Shown piece after piece: positions 34,945 to 41,819 of a stretch of 41,819 nt of DNA. This stretch comes from CAZIVO01 sp964542765 (GTDB taxonomy: Bacteria; Planctomycetota; UBA1135; UBA2386): assembly GCA_964542765.1 (NCBI GenBank), contig CAZIVO010000020.1, positions 1 through 41,819 on the forward strand, read 5' to 3'. Positions within the stretch are counted from its first letter, which is position 1. Each line of letters opens with the position of its first letter. The position numbers were made by a program, and so were the translations under genes. The notes beneath the pieces were generated by a model that ran no database searches, was not told the origin of the DNA, and saw nothing but the letters and a program-made list of their open reading frames with translations.

Positions 34945-37647
34945 TCATAGGGTGCGCTTGACCAGTTGGATCTCGAAGAACTCGATTTCGTCACCGACCT
35001 TGATATCGGTGAAGCCATCGAGAGTCATGCCGCACTCGATTCCGGCTTTGACTTCGCGAACATCATCGGCGACCCGGCGCAAACTGCTGAGTTTGCCCTT
35101 CCAGATACTGCTGCCATCCCGATTCAGGCGGGCTTGAGCATTCCGTTTCGCCACTCCATCGCTGATCTGGCAACCTGCGATATTGCCAAACTTGCTGGAT
35201 TTGAAGATGGCCCGGATTTCAGCGTGACCGATGACACTCTCGATCTCATCCGGCTTGAGGAGGCCTTCGAGGGAGAGTCTGATTTCGTCGATGAGGGTGT
35301 AGATGACGTCGTAGAAGCGGATCTCGACTCCGGCGCGTTTGGCTGCCTCACGAGCGGCCGGATCGGGGACCGCATTGAAGCCGACGATCACGGCTGAACT
35401 GGCTTCCGCTAGCGAGACGTCGGTTTCGTTGATCCCGCCGAGAGCCGAATGGATGATGTTGACCCGAACTTCGTCGGTCGCCAGCCTATCGAGGCTCTGC
35501 TTGATGGGCTCCAGCGATCCCGTGACGTCTGCTTTGAGGATGAGCTTGAGTTCCCCGACCTCCTTTGCGGCCAAGGCTTCACCAAGATTTTCGAGCGTGA
35601 CCGAGCTACGCTCCGCGAGTGAGACGTCGCGGGCGTGGCGTTGCCGGTCATCGACAACCTGCCGGGCTTTTCTGGTATCCGTGACGGCGAAGAGCTTGTC
35701 GCCGGGTTCTGGCAGCGTATCCATGCCGATCAAGGTTACCGGTGTCGAGGGGCCCGCTTCGGTGATCTGTTCACCGCGATCATTCATCATTCCGCGGACG
35801 CGCGCGAGGTTGTTGCCACACAAGAGGTTGTCACGCAGCCGGAGAGTTCCGTCGGTGATCAATACGTTGACCACGACCCCTTGTTCGGGCGACTGTTTTG
35901 ATTCGATGACGATGCCTTGCCCTGGCGCATCGGGCTTTGCCGTCAATTCAAGCAGTTCTGCTTCGAGGAAGACCTTCTCGATGAGGCCGTCCATGCCTTC
36001 GCCAGTGATAGCTGAGACATCGGCCGTCTGAGTTTCGCCTCCCCATTCTTCGGACTGGAGTCCCTTGACGGCGAGTTGTTGTCGGACCTGCATCGGGTTC
36101 GCGCCTTCGGTATCGCACTTGTTGATGGCGACGATGATAGGAACACTCGATTCCTTGGCGTGGTTGATGGCCTCTTCCGTCTGGGGCATGACACCGTCAT
36201 CGGCTGCTACCACGAGGATGATGATATCGGTGACACTCGCGCCACGAGCGCGCATCGATGTGAAGGCAGCGTGGCCGGGAGTGTCGAGAACGACGAGGTT
36301 TTGGTCGTTCTTGGTGGTGATCCGGTATGCGCCGATATGCTGCGTGATTCCGCCGGCTTCGCCCTGGACAACATCGCTGGAGCGCAACTTGTCGAGCAGC
36401 GTGGTCTTGCCGTGGTCGACGTGCCCCATGAAGGTCAAAACGGGTGCGCGGTGGTAGTCGCTTTCCTCGGAGGCGCGTTCGACCAGTTGCTCGATCAGCT
36501 CTTCCTCGGCTTCTTTGTGCTCGACGATCTTGATATTGCGACCGACCTCGATAGCGACGAGTTCTACTTCTTCGGGGGAAATGAAGGCATTGATGGTCTT
36601 GCCCTTGACGCCGAGTTTGAAGGTCAAGGTTGCGATCAGGTTCGAAACAGGGATCCCGAGCGCTGCAGATAGTCCCTTGACCGAAATCGGTGGCTGGATC
36701 TCGACGACCTTGTCGGGGTCCACCGTTGGGCTGATCGATGTGCTGGTGCTGCTCCGCCTGCGGTGCCCCCCGGGGCGACCGCGGCCACGGCCACCGGGAC
36801 CAAATCCTGGCCCCCGCCGTTGCCCCGGCGTGCGAGCGGCGGTGCGGCTCTGTGTGCTCTGCAGTGCCGCGCGGCGTAGTTTTCGGTCCGATGCTGCCGT
36901 ATCACCCTGGGCGCCGGGCGCTGATCGCCGCGTCGCATCACGGATGGTTTCCTGGGGGAGTTCTATCTTGCCCAGCACCGTGGCCTTGGCCTGGGGGACG
37001 AGAAGCTTCTTGACGGGCCTGTCCGGAGAGCCCTCATCAGCCTTTGTTTTCGATGGGCCGCCTTCGGGAGCATCGCCTTCGGCAGCATCGCCTTCGGCAG
37101 CATCGCCTTCGGCAGCGACGCCTTCGGCAGCGACGTCCTCGGCGGGGAGTTCCTCGGCGGGGAGCTCTTCGGCGGACTTGTCCGTTTCGGGAGCTGGCGG
37201 TTCCGGCTCCTTCTCGACGTCCGCTTCTTCGGTCGTTTCTGCGACTTCGGTTTCTTCGACAATCTCGCTTGCGTCTTCGATCGCAGGTGCGGGCTCGGTC
37301 AGGGTCGCGGCTTCATCATCAGGCGTGACATCATCCGCGTCCGCTGTCGCGGAACCGGGAAGTTTTTTACGGAGAGATCCTTTGGACCCCACCGGCGTCG
37401 GTAAAGACTTCTTGGCGTCCGTAAGTTTCTTCTTGCGAGGTTTGCTCGGGTCGGATGACTCACCCACGGGCTGACGGGAAAGCCCTTGCGCCTCTAGCCT
37501 CGCAATGATGACCATCTGTGAAGGGTCATCCAAAACTGCCATGTGGGACGAGATATCATCGAAGCCGAGAGTTCGGAGTAAATCCGCCATCTCGGGGCCT
37601 TTCATCCCGAATTCCTTGGCTAGTTCGTAAACTCGTACCTTTGTCAA
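34945..37647 (-). CDS. infB: Translation initiation factor IF-2
   Basis: A 900-residue GTPase that places fMet-tRNA on the 30S subunit and joins subunits. The N-terminal IF2_N domain (MTKVRVYELAKEFGMKG) is followed by a long acidic and low-complexity linker (residues about 70-300), then a second IF2_N-like region, the G domain with GHVDHGKTTLL (K414), DTPGHAAF and NKCD, and domains II-IV. The linker contains seven 15-bp repeats encoding AAEGD/AEELP-type pentapeptides and a GFGPGGRGRGRPGG basic stretch. It follows nusA by 18 bp. Confidence 0.96.
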   Translation of the reverse strand: MTKVRVYELAKEFGMKGPEMADLLRTLGFDDISSHMAVLDDPSQMVIIARLEAQGLSRQPVGESSDPSKPRKKKLTDAKKSLPTPVGSKGSLRKKLPGSATADADDVTPDDEAATLTEPAPAIEDASEIVEETEVAETTEEADVEKEPEPPAPETDKSAEELPAEELPAEDVAAEGVAAEGDAAEGDAAEGDAPEGGPSKTKADEGSPDRPVKKLLVPQAKATVLGKIELPQETIRDATRRSAPGAQGDTAASDRKLRRAALQSTQSRTAARTPGQRRGPGFGPGGRGRGRPGGHRRRSSTSTSISPTVDPDKVVEIQPPISVKGLSAALGIPVSNLIATLTFKLGVKGKTINAFISPEEVELVAIEVGRNIKIVEHKEAEEELIEQLVERASEESDYHRAPVLTFMGHVDHGKTTLLDKLRSSDVVQGEAGGITQHIGAYRITTKNDQNLVVLDTPGHAAFTSMRARGASVTDIIILVVAADDGVMPQTEEAINHAKESSVPIIVAINKCDTEGANPMQVRQQLAVKGLQSEEWGGETQTADVSAITGEGMDGLIEKVFLEAELLELTAKPDAPGQGIVIESKQSPEQGVVVNVLITDGTLRLRDNLLCGNNLARVRGMMNDRGEQITEAGPSTPVTLIGMDTLPEPGDKLFAVTDTRKARQVVDDRQRHARDVSLAERSSVTLENLGEALAAKEVGELKLILKADVTGSLEPIKQSLDRLATDEVRVNIIHSALGGINETDVSLAEASSAVIVGFNAVPDPAAREAAKRAGVEIRFYDVIYTLIDEIRLSLEGLLKPDEIESVIGHAEIRAIFKSSKFGNIAGCQISDGVAKRNAQARLNRDGSSIWKGKLSSLRRVADDVREVKAGIECGMTLDGFTDIKVGDEIEFFEIQLVKRTL
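37066..37170 (-). repeat. 15-bp tandem repeat inside infB
   Basis: Seven consecutive 15-bp units based on CGGCAGCATCGCCTT (plus strand) encode acidic pentapeptides such as EGDAA and EELPA in the IF-2 linker. Unit phase is a multiple of three, so copy-number change would keep the frame. The first four units are nearly identical; the last two are diverged. Confidence 0.85.
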
Positions 37648-37665
37648 GCTCTCTGGATTCCTTCG

Positions 37666-38994
37666 CTAATGCGCTAGTGATTCGTCATCAGGAGCCTGAG
37701 CTGCTCCTTCTCCGGCGCCGGCTGCTTCGGCCGCGTCATCTTTGGTTGCTTCGGCGGTTTCCGCGCTGTCGTCCCCGGCTGCTTCGGCTGCGTCGTCTTC
37801 GGTTACTCCGTCTTCGGTTACTTCGGCGGTTTCCGCGCTGTCGTCTCCGGTTGCTTCGGCCGCGTCATCTTTGGTTGCTTCGGCGGTTTCCGCGCTGTCG
37901 TCCCCGGTTGCTTCGGCCGCGTCATCTTTGGCTGCTTCGGCGGTTTCCGCGCTGTCGTTTCCGGCTGCTTCGGCCGCGTCATCTTTGGTTACTTCGGCGG
38001 TTTCCGCACTTTCGTCCCCGGTTGCTTCGCCTCCGAGTTCTGCCGAATCCTCTTCCGCGATCGATTTCTCGAGTTCCGCCCGCGTCATGATGTCGATTTC
38101 CCATCCGGTCATCTTGCTTGCGAGGCGGACGTTTTGCCCGCGACGGCCGATGGCGAGGGAGAGCTGATCTTCGTCGACGAGGACGAGGGCCTTGCTGCTT
38201 TGGGGGTCGAGTTGGATATGAGAGATCTCGGCCGGCTTCAGGGCGTTGGAGATCAGAGTTTCCGACTCCTCGCTCCAACGAATGATGTCGATCCGCTCGC
38301 CATTGAGTTCGTCGATGATGGACTTGATTCGAGTGCCGCGCACCCCCACGCAAGCACCCACGCAATCGACCTTTGAATCGCTCGAGTGGACCGCCAGCTT
38401 GGTTCGGTAGCCTGGTTCGCGTTCGATGCGCCGGATCTCGATGATGCTGTCGGCAATTTCGGGTACTTCGAGCTCAAACAGGCAGCGGACGAGGTCGCGG
38501 TGCGCGCGAGTGAGGATGATCTTGAGGCGAGGTCCGATCTTCTTGACCTCCAAAACCATTGCGCGAATGCGATCGCCGTTGTTGTAGATCTCGCTGCGGA
38601 CCTTCTCGGCGCGCGGAAGGATGCCTTCCATGTTCTTGCCGAGATTGACCCAGACAGTGTCACCCTCGAAGCGCTGCACGGTGCCATTGACGATCTGTCC
38701 GATCTTGGCCTCGAACTCGTCGTAGAGGACGTCGCGTTCGGCTTCTCGTACCTTGGAGACAATGGCTTGCTTGACGGATTGAGCGAGGATCCGCCCCTGA
38801 CTTTCAAGGTCTACTTCGTAGTTGCAGAGCCACTGTCCGGATTCTCGGTTGAGGGTGAGTTCGAGGTCATCCAGCCCGTATTTCTTGGACAGAGCTTGGC
38901 CTACGGCCTGCTCGATTCCTTCGAACAGGCCTTCCTTGTCGATATCCTTCTCCCTCGCTATGGAGTCGACGTAGCGAAGAATTTCTTGAGACAT
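37666..38994 (-). CDS. nusA: Transcription termination/antitermination factor NusA with repetitive acidic tail
   Basis: A 442-residue RNA polymerase-binding factor controlling pausing, termination and antitermination. The N-terminal domain (MSQEILRYVDSIAREKDIDK), S1 domain (GTVQRFEGDTVWVNLGKNMEG), and KH1/KH2 domains (VDCVGACVGVRGTRIKSII, LAIGRRGQNVRLASKMTGWEI) are complete by about residue 320. The rest is an acidic, nearly perfect 19-residue tandem repeat (DDAAEATGDDSAETAEATK) in place of the C-terminal acidic-repeat domains of E. coli NusA. ATG at 38994 begins the conserved domain. rimP, the usual upstream neighbour, is absent. The operon continues into infB, DUF503 and rbfA. Confidence 0.95.
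   Translation of the reverse strand: MSQEILRYVDSIAREKDIDKEGLFEGIEQAVGQALSKKYGLDDLELTLNRESGQWLCNYEVDLESQGRILAQSVKQAIVSKVREAERDVLYDEFEAKIGQIVNGTVQRFEGDTVWVNLGKNMEGILPRAEKVRSEIYNNGDRIRAMVLEVKKIGPRLKIILTRAHRDLVRCLFELEVPEIADSIIEIRRIEREPGYRTKLAVHSSDSKVDCVGACVGVRGTRIKSIIDELNGERIDIIRWSEESETLISNALKPAEISHIQLDPQSSKALVLVDEDQLSLAIGRRGQNVRLASKMTGWEIDIMTRAELEKSIAEEDSAELGGEATGDESAETAEVTKDDAAEAAGNDSAETAEAAKDDAAEATGDDSAETAEATKDDAAEATGDDSAETAEVTEDGVTEDDAAEAAGDDSAETAEATKDDAAEAAGAGEGAAQAPDDESLAH
37712..38033 (-). repeat. 57-bp tandem repeat encoding the NusA C-terminal tail
   Basis: Units beginning TCGGCGGTTTCCGC (plus strand) start at 37751, 37823, 37880, 37937 and 37994. Spacing is 57 bp except one unit enlarged by 15 bp (VTEDG insertion). 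Each encodes a 19-residue acidic block. All lengths are multiples of three, so the frame survives copy changes. Confidence 0.9.
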
Positions 38995-39112
38995 GGGTAC
39001 TCTGTAGACAAAACACAAGCCATGACCGCCCCTTCCCATCGGAAGGGACAGCCGTTGTAAGGATCGGGCCTGGCAGGGCCTTGGCCCCGTCAGGATATGC
39101 CACCCGGAGCGC

Positions 39113-39141
39113 CAACAAAAACGAGCGGGAACCCCGCTCGT
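39113..39141 (-). terminator. Intrinsic terminator in the nusA leader (possible attenuator)
   Basis: A perfect 9-bp GC-rich stem (39121-39129 with 39133-39141, 3-base loop) read on the minus strand is followed by TTTTTGTT, a textbook rho-independent terminator. It lies about 120 bp upstream of the nusA ATG, and no minus-strand gene precedes it, so it would act on the nusA leader itself. Beyond it lies a possible second hairpin (around 39075-39090). Confidence 0.6.
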
Positions 39142-39151
39142 CGTCGCTATC

Positions 39152-39200
39152 CGCCACGAATGTGGCGAGGAGATGGTAGCTCGGCCGATGGGGAGGTCAA
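39152..39200 (-). promoter_or_regulatory. Candidate promoter and 5' hairpin of the nusA operon
   Basis: On the minus strand TTGACC (39195-39200) is separated by 16 bp from TACCAT (39173-39178), a fair sigma-70-type pair. A 6-bp stem (39152-39157 with 39162-39167) lies at the expected transcript start. It sits upstream of the leader terminator. Confidence 0.4.
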
Positions 39201-39234
39201 GGATTCCCGGGGGGAACGCAGCCTATGATGTAAG

Positions 39235-39732
39235 ATGCGTGGGATGCGCAAAGACCTTCCAGAAATCCACTTCCGCCCGTTTGCCGAAGGTGATGTGGAA
39301 CTTCTTGAAGCTTGGTTGGAGGGTGCCGGGCTGGGGGCCCCTCCTTGGGTGTCGAGTGAGACCTGGGGCCATCGGCTCATGCATGACCCCCGTATCATCT
39401 GCCGGGCGGCTTATCTCCCCGATGGGGCAGTGGTTGCATTCCTCCGGCTGGATGTGGCTCCGGACAGGACGGCGGAGGTCACTGTGGTGGTTGCCCCCGG
39501 CTGGCGAGACAAGGGCATCGGGGTGCTGGTGATCGATGATGCTCTTGCCGAGGCGCGCGGCATGCGCCTTCGTCGACTGGTCGCAGTCATCAAGGCTCCC
39601 AATCGCCCTGCGCAGGCTCTGTTCAAGATTTCGGGCTTCGAGCCATCCGGAACGGAGATGCCTGGCTACCATCATTTGGAGCGCCTCATCCATAGCGCTG
39701 ACCATCAACCCCCCCTGGAAATCAAGCCATGA
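39235..39732 (+). CDS. GNAT-family N-acetyltransferase
   Basis: A 165-residue single-domain GNAT protein. The acetyl-CoA-binding segment VVVAPGWRDKGIGVLVIDDAL carries the R/Q-x-x-G-x-G/A motif (R-D-K-G-I-G), and APNRPAQALFKISGFEP is the usual C-terminal part of the fold. The acceptor (small molecule, peptide or protein) cannot be told. It diverges from the nusA leader and precedes a second GNAT gene by 79 bp. Confidence 0.85.
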   Translation: MRGMRKDLPEIHFRPFAEGDVELLEAWLEGAGLGAPPWVSSETWGHRLMHDPRIICRAAYLPDGAVVAFLRLDVAPDRTAEVTVVVAPGWRDKGIGVLVIDDALAEARGMRLRRLVAVIKAPNRPAQALFKISGFEPSGTEMPGYHHLERLIHSADHQPPLEIKP

Positions 39733-39811
39733 TGCCGAGGCTCATGCTCGTGAGCCTCGGTTCGATCAATGTGAAGCAAACGGTAAGAAATTTGTTGGAG
39801 GGTGCTCGCGG

Positions 39812-40819
39812 GTGACAGATCCAGTCCAGATCCGAAGTTACCAGCCTGGTGACGAGGTCGGGATTCTCGATTGCTACAATCGCATCTTTCCGACCGACGA
39901 TGGTCGGATCGGGGGGCGAACTCTCGAGCATTGGAACTGGAAGTTCCTCGACAACCCTGTCGGCTGCGTGCAAGGGGTGGTCGCTGATCACGAAGAGGAA
40001 GGGATCATCGGCAGCTATGCGGGTGTGCCCGTCCGGATCTGGTCGGAAGGCCGGGAGCAGCTTGCTGCCCAAGGAGTGGACTTGATGGTTTTGCCGAAAT
40101 GGCGCCGTCACGGTCGTCGCCCGGGGCTTTTCATTCATCTGGGCTGGAAGTACCACGAACTCTACTGCGGAGCTACCGAGGGTAAGGTCCTGTTCACCTA
40201 TGGTTGGCCGATTCCTGCGTGGCGCATGGGCCAGCGCTATCTCGGCTACTGGAACATCCGCGACTGGGATTTTCTGTTCACCGAGATAGAACACCGTGAG
40301 CCTCGCAGTGCGCCAGCCGGTATGGCCGTGCAGCAGGTGGCGAGCTATGGCGAGGACGTGACGGCCCTGTGGACCTCTTTGCGCCCTTCTTTCGGGTTGG
40401 CATTGATCCGTGATGCGACCTACTTGAACTGGCGTTATGGCCGTCGGCCGGATCGGAGCTATAGGCTCTTCGAGTGTCGAGAAGACTCGACGGGGGCGTT
40501 GCGCGGGGTCTGTGTATATGCGGTCGATGAGGTCTTGCAAACGAGAGCTGGGTTCATTGTCGACTGGCTGGTGCCCGCCGATGACCAGGATGCGACGGTG
40601 GCCTTGCTCGCTGCAGTCGAACGGCAGGCTCGCGATGATGGCGTGGGGGTGGTCGCCACCGTCTTGAATCATGTGGATCCGCGATTCCTGGGTTTCCAGC
40701 GTTTGGGGTTCATGGTCATGGGAACCCCGTATTTTCTTGTGCTGGCCAGCTTCAAGTACGACACGGCCTATTACCGGGATGAGTGGTTCTTCACGATGGG
40801 CGATTCCGATCTGATCTAG
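39812..40819 (+). CDS. GNAT-like acetyltransferase, two-domain type
   Basis: A 335-residue protein with an N-terminal GNAT half (RSYQPGDEVGILDCYNRIF, DLMVLPKWRRHGRRPGLF) and a C-terminal GNAT-like half (FIVDWLVPADDQDATVALLAAVERQA, LGFQRLGFMVMG). This layout is seen in acyltransferases of polysaccharide or secondary-metabolite clusters. GTG at 39812 is chosen because GGAGGG precedes it by about nine bases; the frame opens further upstream inside the first GNAT gene. The function is not known. Confidence 0.75.
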   Translation: MTDPVQIRSYQPGDEVGILDCYNRIFPTDDGRIGGRTLEHWNWKFLDNPVGCVQGVVADHEEEGIIGSYAGVPVRIWSEGREQLAAQGVDLMVLPKWRRHGRRPGLFIHLGWKYHELYCGATEGKVLFTYGWPIPAWRMGQRYLGYWNIRDWDFLFTEIEHREPRSAPAGMAVQQVASYGEDVTALWTSLRPSFGLALIRDATYLNWRYGRRPDRSYRLFECREDSTGALRGVCVYAVDEVLQTRAGFIVDWLVPADDQDATVALLAAVERQARDDGVGVVATVLNHVDPRFLGFQRLGFMVMGTPYFLVLASFKYDTAYYRDEWFFTMGDSDLI

Positions 40820-40964
40820 GGAGATTTTGATGGGGGAGCGGTGCGAATATCGGTCAAGACGGCCGCTGTTCAGGCTGTCGACCCATGGAATTTTGATCGG
40901 TTACATCGTCTGCTATCGCTGGGGGACGCCGGCGCTGTAGCATCCCTTCCTACATCACGATCCG

Positions 40965-41675
40965 ATGCTTTTACCTACCGACGACAGCTTCTCGGTCCCC
41001 CCCATGCCGGAGATCCGGAGTGTACCCCTGCCGGGGCGGGTGCTTGTCTTTGCGCCGCATCCCGATGATGAAGCGGCGGGTCCGGGCGGGGCCCTCGCCT
41101 TGCACCGTCGCCAGGGTGATCCGGTCCGGGTCGTCATGGCCACCGATGGAATCGCCGGGGATCCTGACGGCCGGTATGACGCAGCGAGCTATGCGGAATT
41201 GCGCCGCCAGGAGTCCCTGACTGGCATGAAGCATCTCGACGTGACCGATTTCGTCTTCTGGGGTTTTCCTGACAGCTGTGAGATCACCGAGGTCGATCTC
41301 GATCAGATCGCCCTCATGACCGATGAGCAGTGTCGCGAGTTCCAGCCGGAAGTTGTCTACCTGCCCTGGGAAGGCGAGGGCAACTCGGACCACCGAGCTC
41401 TCTACTGTGGGGTTGTGCGGGGTCTCAAGCGCAATGGCTTTTCGGGCGTGGCCTATGGATACGAGATCTGGAACGCCATGGTTCCGGACATGATTCTCGA
41501 TATCACACCGGTCGTTGAAGACAAGCGGCGCGCGATGCTCTGCTACGAGAGTCAGTTAGCCTACGTTGATTACATGCACCCGGTCTTCGGCCTGCACGCA
41601 CACCGATCGTTGATTTTCAACAAGGGGAAGGGCTATGGCGAGGCCTACAGGTTGATCGAACTGGGGCCGTCATGA
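40965..41675 (+). CDS. PIG-L (LmbE-like) family deacetylase
   Basis: A 236-residue zinc-dependent N-acetyl hydrolase of the PIG-L/LmbE family, which deacetylates GlcNAc-containing glycolipids or mycothiol/bacillithiol precursors. The metal motif APHPDDEAAG is near residue 31 and the distal histidine lies in SDHRALY. Two starts are possible (40965 or 41004) and neither has a clear ribosome-binding site. Its stop overlaps the next gene (ATGA). Which glycan it acts on is not shown; two acetyltransferases just upstream may be functionally related. Confidence 0.88.
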   Translation: MLLPTDDSFSVPPMPEIRSVPLPGRVLVFAPHPDDEAAGPGGALALHRRQGDPVRVVMATDGIAGDPDGRYDAASYAELRRQESLTGMKHLDVTDFVFWGFPDSCEITEVDLDQIALMTDEQCREFQPEVVYLPWEGEGNSDHRALYCGVVRGLKRNGFSGVAYGYEIWNAMVPDMILDITPVVEDKRRAMLCYESQLAYVDYMHPVFGLHAHRSLIFNKGKGYGEAYRLIELGPS

Positions 41676-41819
41676 CCGTCTCCACGGTGCGACTGTCGCA
41701 CCGAGCAAGCCGCCTCGCATCGAAGGGGCATCCATGGTTCTTTGCGGACGATCTCGCTGCGAATGATGCTGAGCATGGCACCTTGGTTCGCGTGGTCGAT
41801 GCGAAGGGGCGTGATCTGG
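41672..41819 (+). CDS. RlmI-like class I SAM methyltransferase (partial, N-terminal PUA domain)
   Basis: Only 49 codons are in the window. The start (MTVSTVRLSHRASRLASKGHPWFFADDL) matches the N-terminal PUA domain of COG1092 23S rRNA cytosine methyltransferases, where the HPW(V/F)F segment is diagnostic. The catalytic domain lies beyond the right edge. It overlaps the PIG-L stop by 4 bp. Confidence 0.7.
   Translation, partial: MTVSTVRLSHRASRLASKGHPWFFADDLAANDAEHGTLVRVVDAKGRDL

Noticed and set aside
37712..38033. CRISPR-like array
   Set aside because: The 57-bp units are contiguous, lack spacers and encode an in-frame acidic protein tail.
40841..41068. 75-codon frame before the PIG-L gene
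   Set aside because: It overlaps the PIG-L start by about 100 bp and lacks domain or ribosome-binding support.
1..41819. Mobile elements, prophage or defence islands
   Set aside because: No transposase, integrase, inverted-repeat pair or known defence gene was seen; gene order is core-genome-like.

Overview
The window reads as a chromosomal segment of a GC-rich, Gram-negative-type bacterium, most likely a member of the Planctomycetota. The clues are two secreted sulfatases of the formylglycine type, a serine hydrolase carrying N-terminal tandem repeat domains and a short glycine-rich C-terminal module of a kind I associate with marine planctomycetes, and a division/cell-wall (dcw) cluster that stops at murB without ftsQ, ftsA or ftsZ. 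The phylum call is inference; a marker-gene tree would settle it. No insertion sequence, prophage, CRISPR array, rRNA or tRNA was seen.

Layout. 1-5567 (minus): a beta-lactamase-like secreted hydrolase that runs off the left edge, then two arylsulfatases. 5879-7266 (plus): a secreted thioredoxin-like protein that is open only if an in-frame UGA at 6428-6430 is read as selenocysteine, overlapping a VOC-family gene. 7319-8758 (minus): a large secreted protein with a C-terminal thioredoxin-like CxxC domain. 9007-22331 (plus): mraZ operator repeats, then mraZ, rsmH, an ftsL-like gene, ftsI, murE, murF, mraY, ftsW, a membrane LysM gene, murG, murC and murB, mostly overlapping or a few bases apart. 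murD, ddl and ftsQAZ are absent. 22377-24515: a small exported protein (minus) and an APC amino-acid permease (plus) diverging from a region with a strong hairpin. 24610-29678 (minus): recJ, a YqaA-type membrane protein and polA. 29713-32144 (plus): selA and selD; SelD also carries an in-frame UGA at its catalytic position. 32155-33813 (minus): ETF-ubiquinone oxidoreductase. 34186-38994 (minus): nusA, infB, a DUF503 gene and rbfA, preceded by a leader with an intrinsic terminator. 39235-41819 (plus): two GNAT acetyltransferases, a PIG-L deacetylase and the start of an RlmI-like methyltransferase.

How it fits together. The strongest theme is selenium. SelD makes selenophosphate, SelA converts Ser-tRNA(Sec) to Sec-tRNA(Sec), and both SelD and the secreted thioredoxin-like protein appear to contain selenocysteine, so one enzyme of the pathway would need its own product. 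SelB and tRNA(Sec) are not in the window and must lie elsewhere if the reading is right. The second theme is cell-wall synthesis: an apparently complete lipid II precursor route except MurD/Ddl, with a meso-diaminopimelate-type MurE and a division transpeptidase, but no FtsZ at the locus. The rest is core information processing (polA, recJ, nusA, infB, rbfA) and scattered metabolism.
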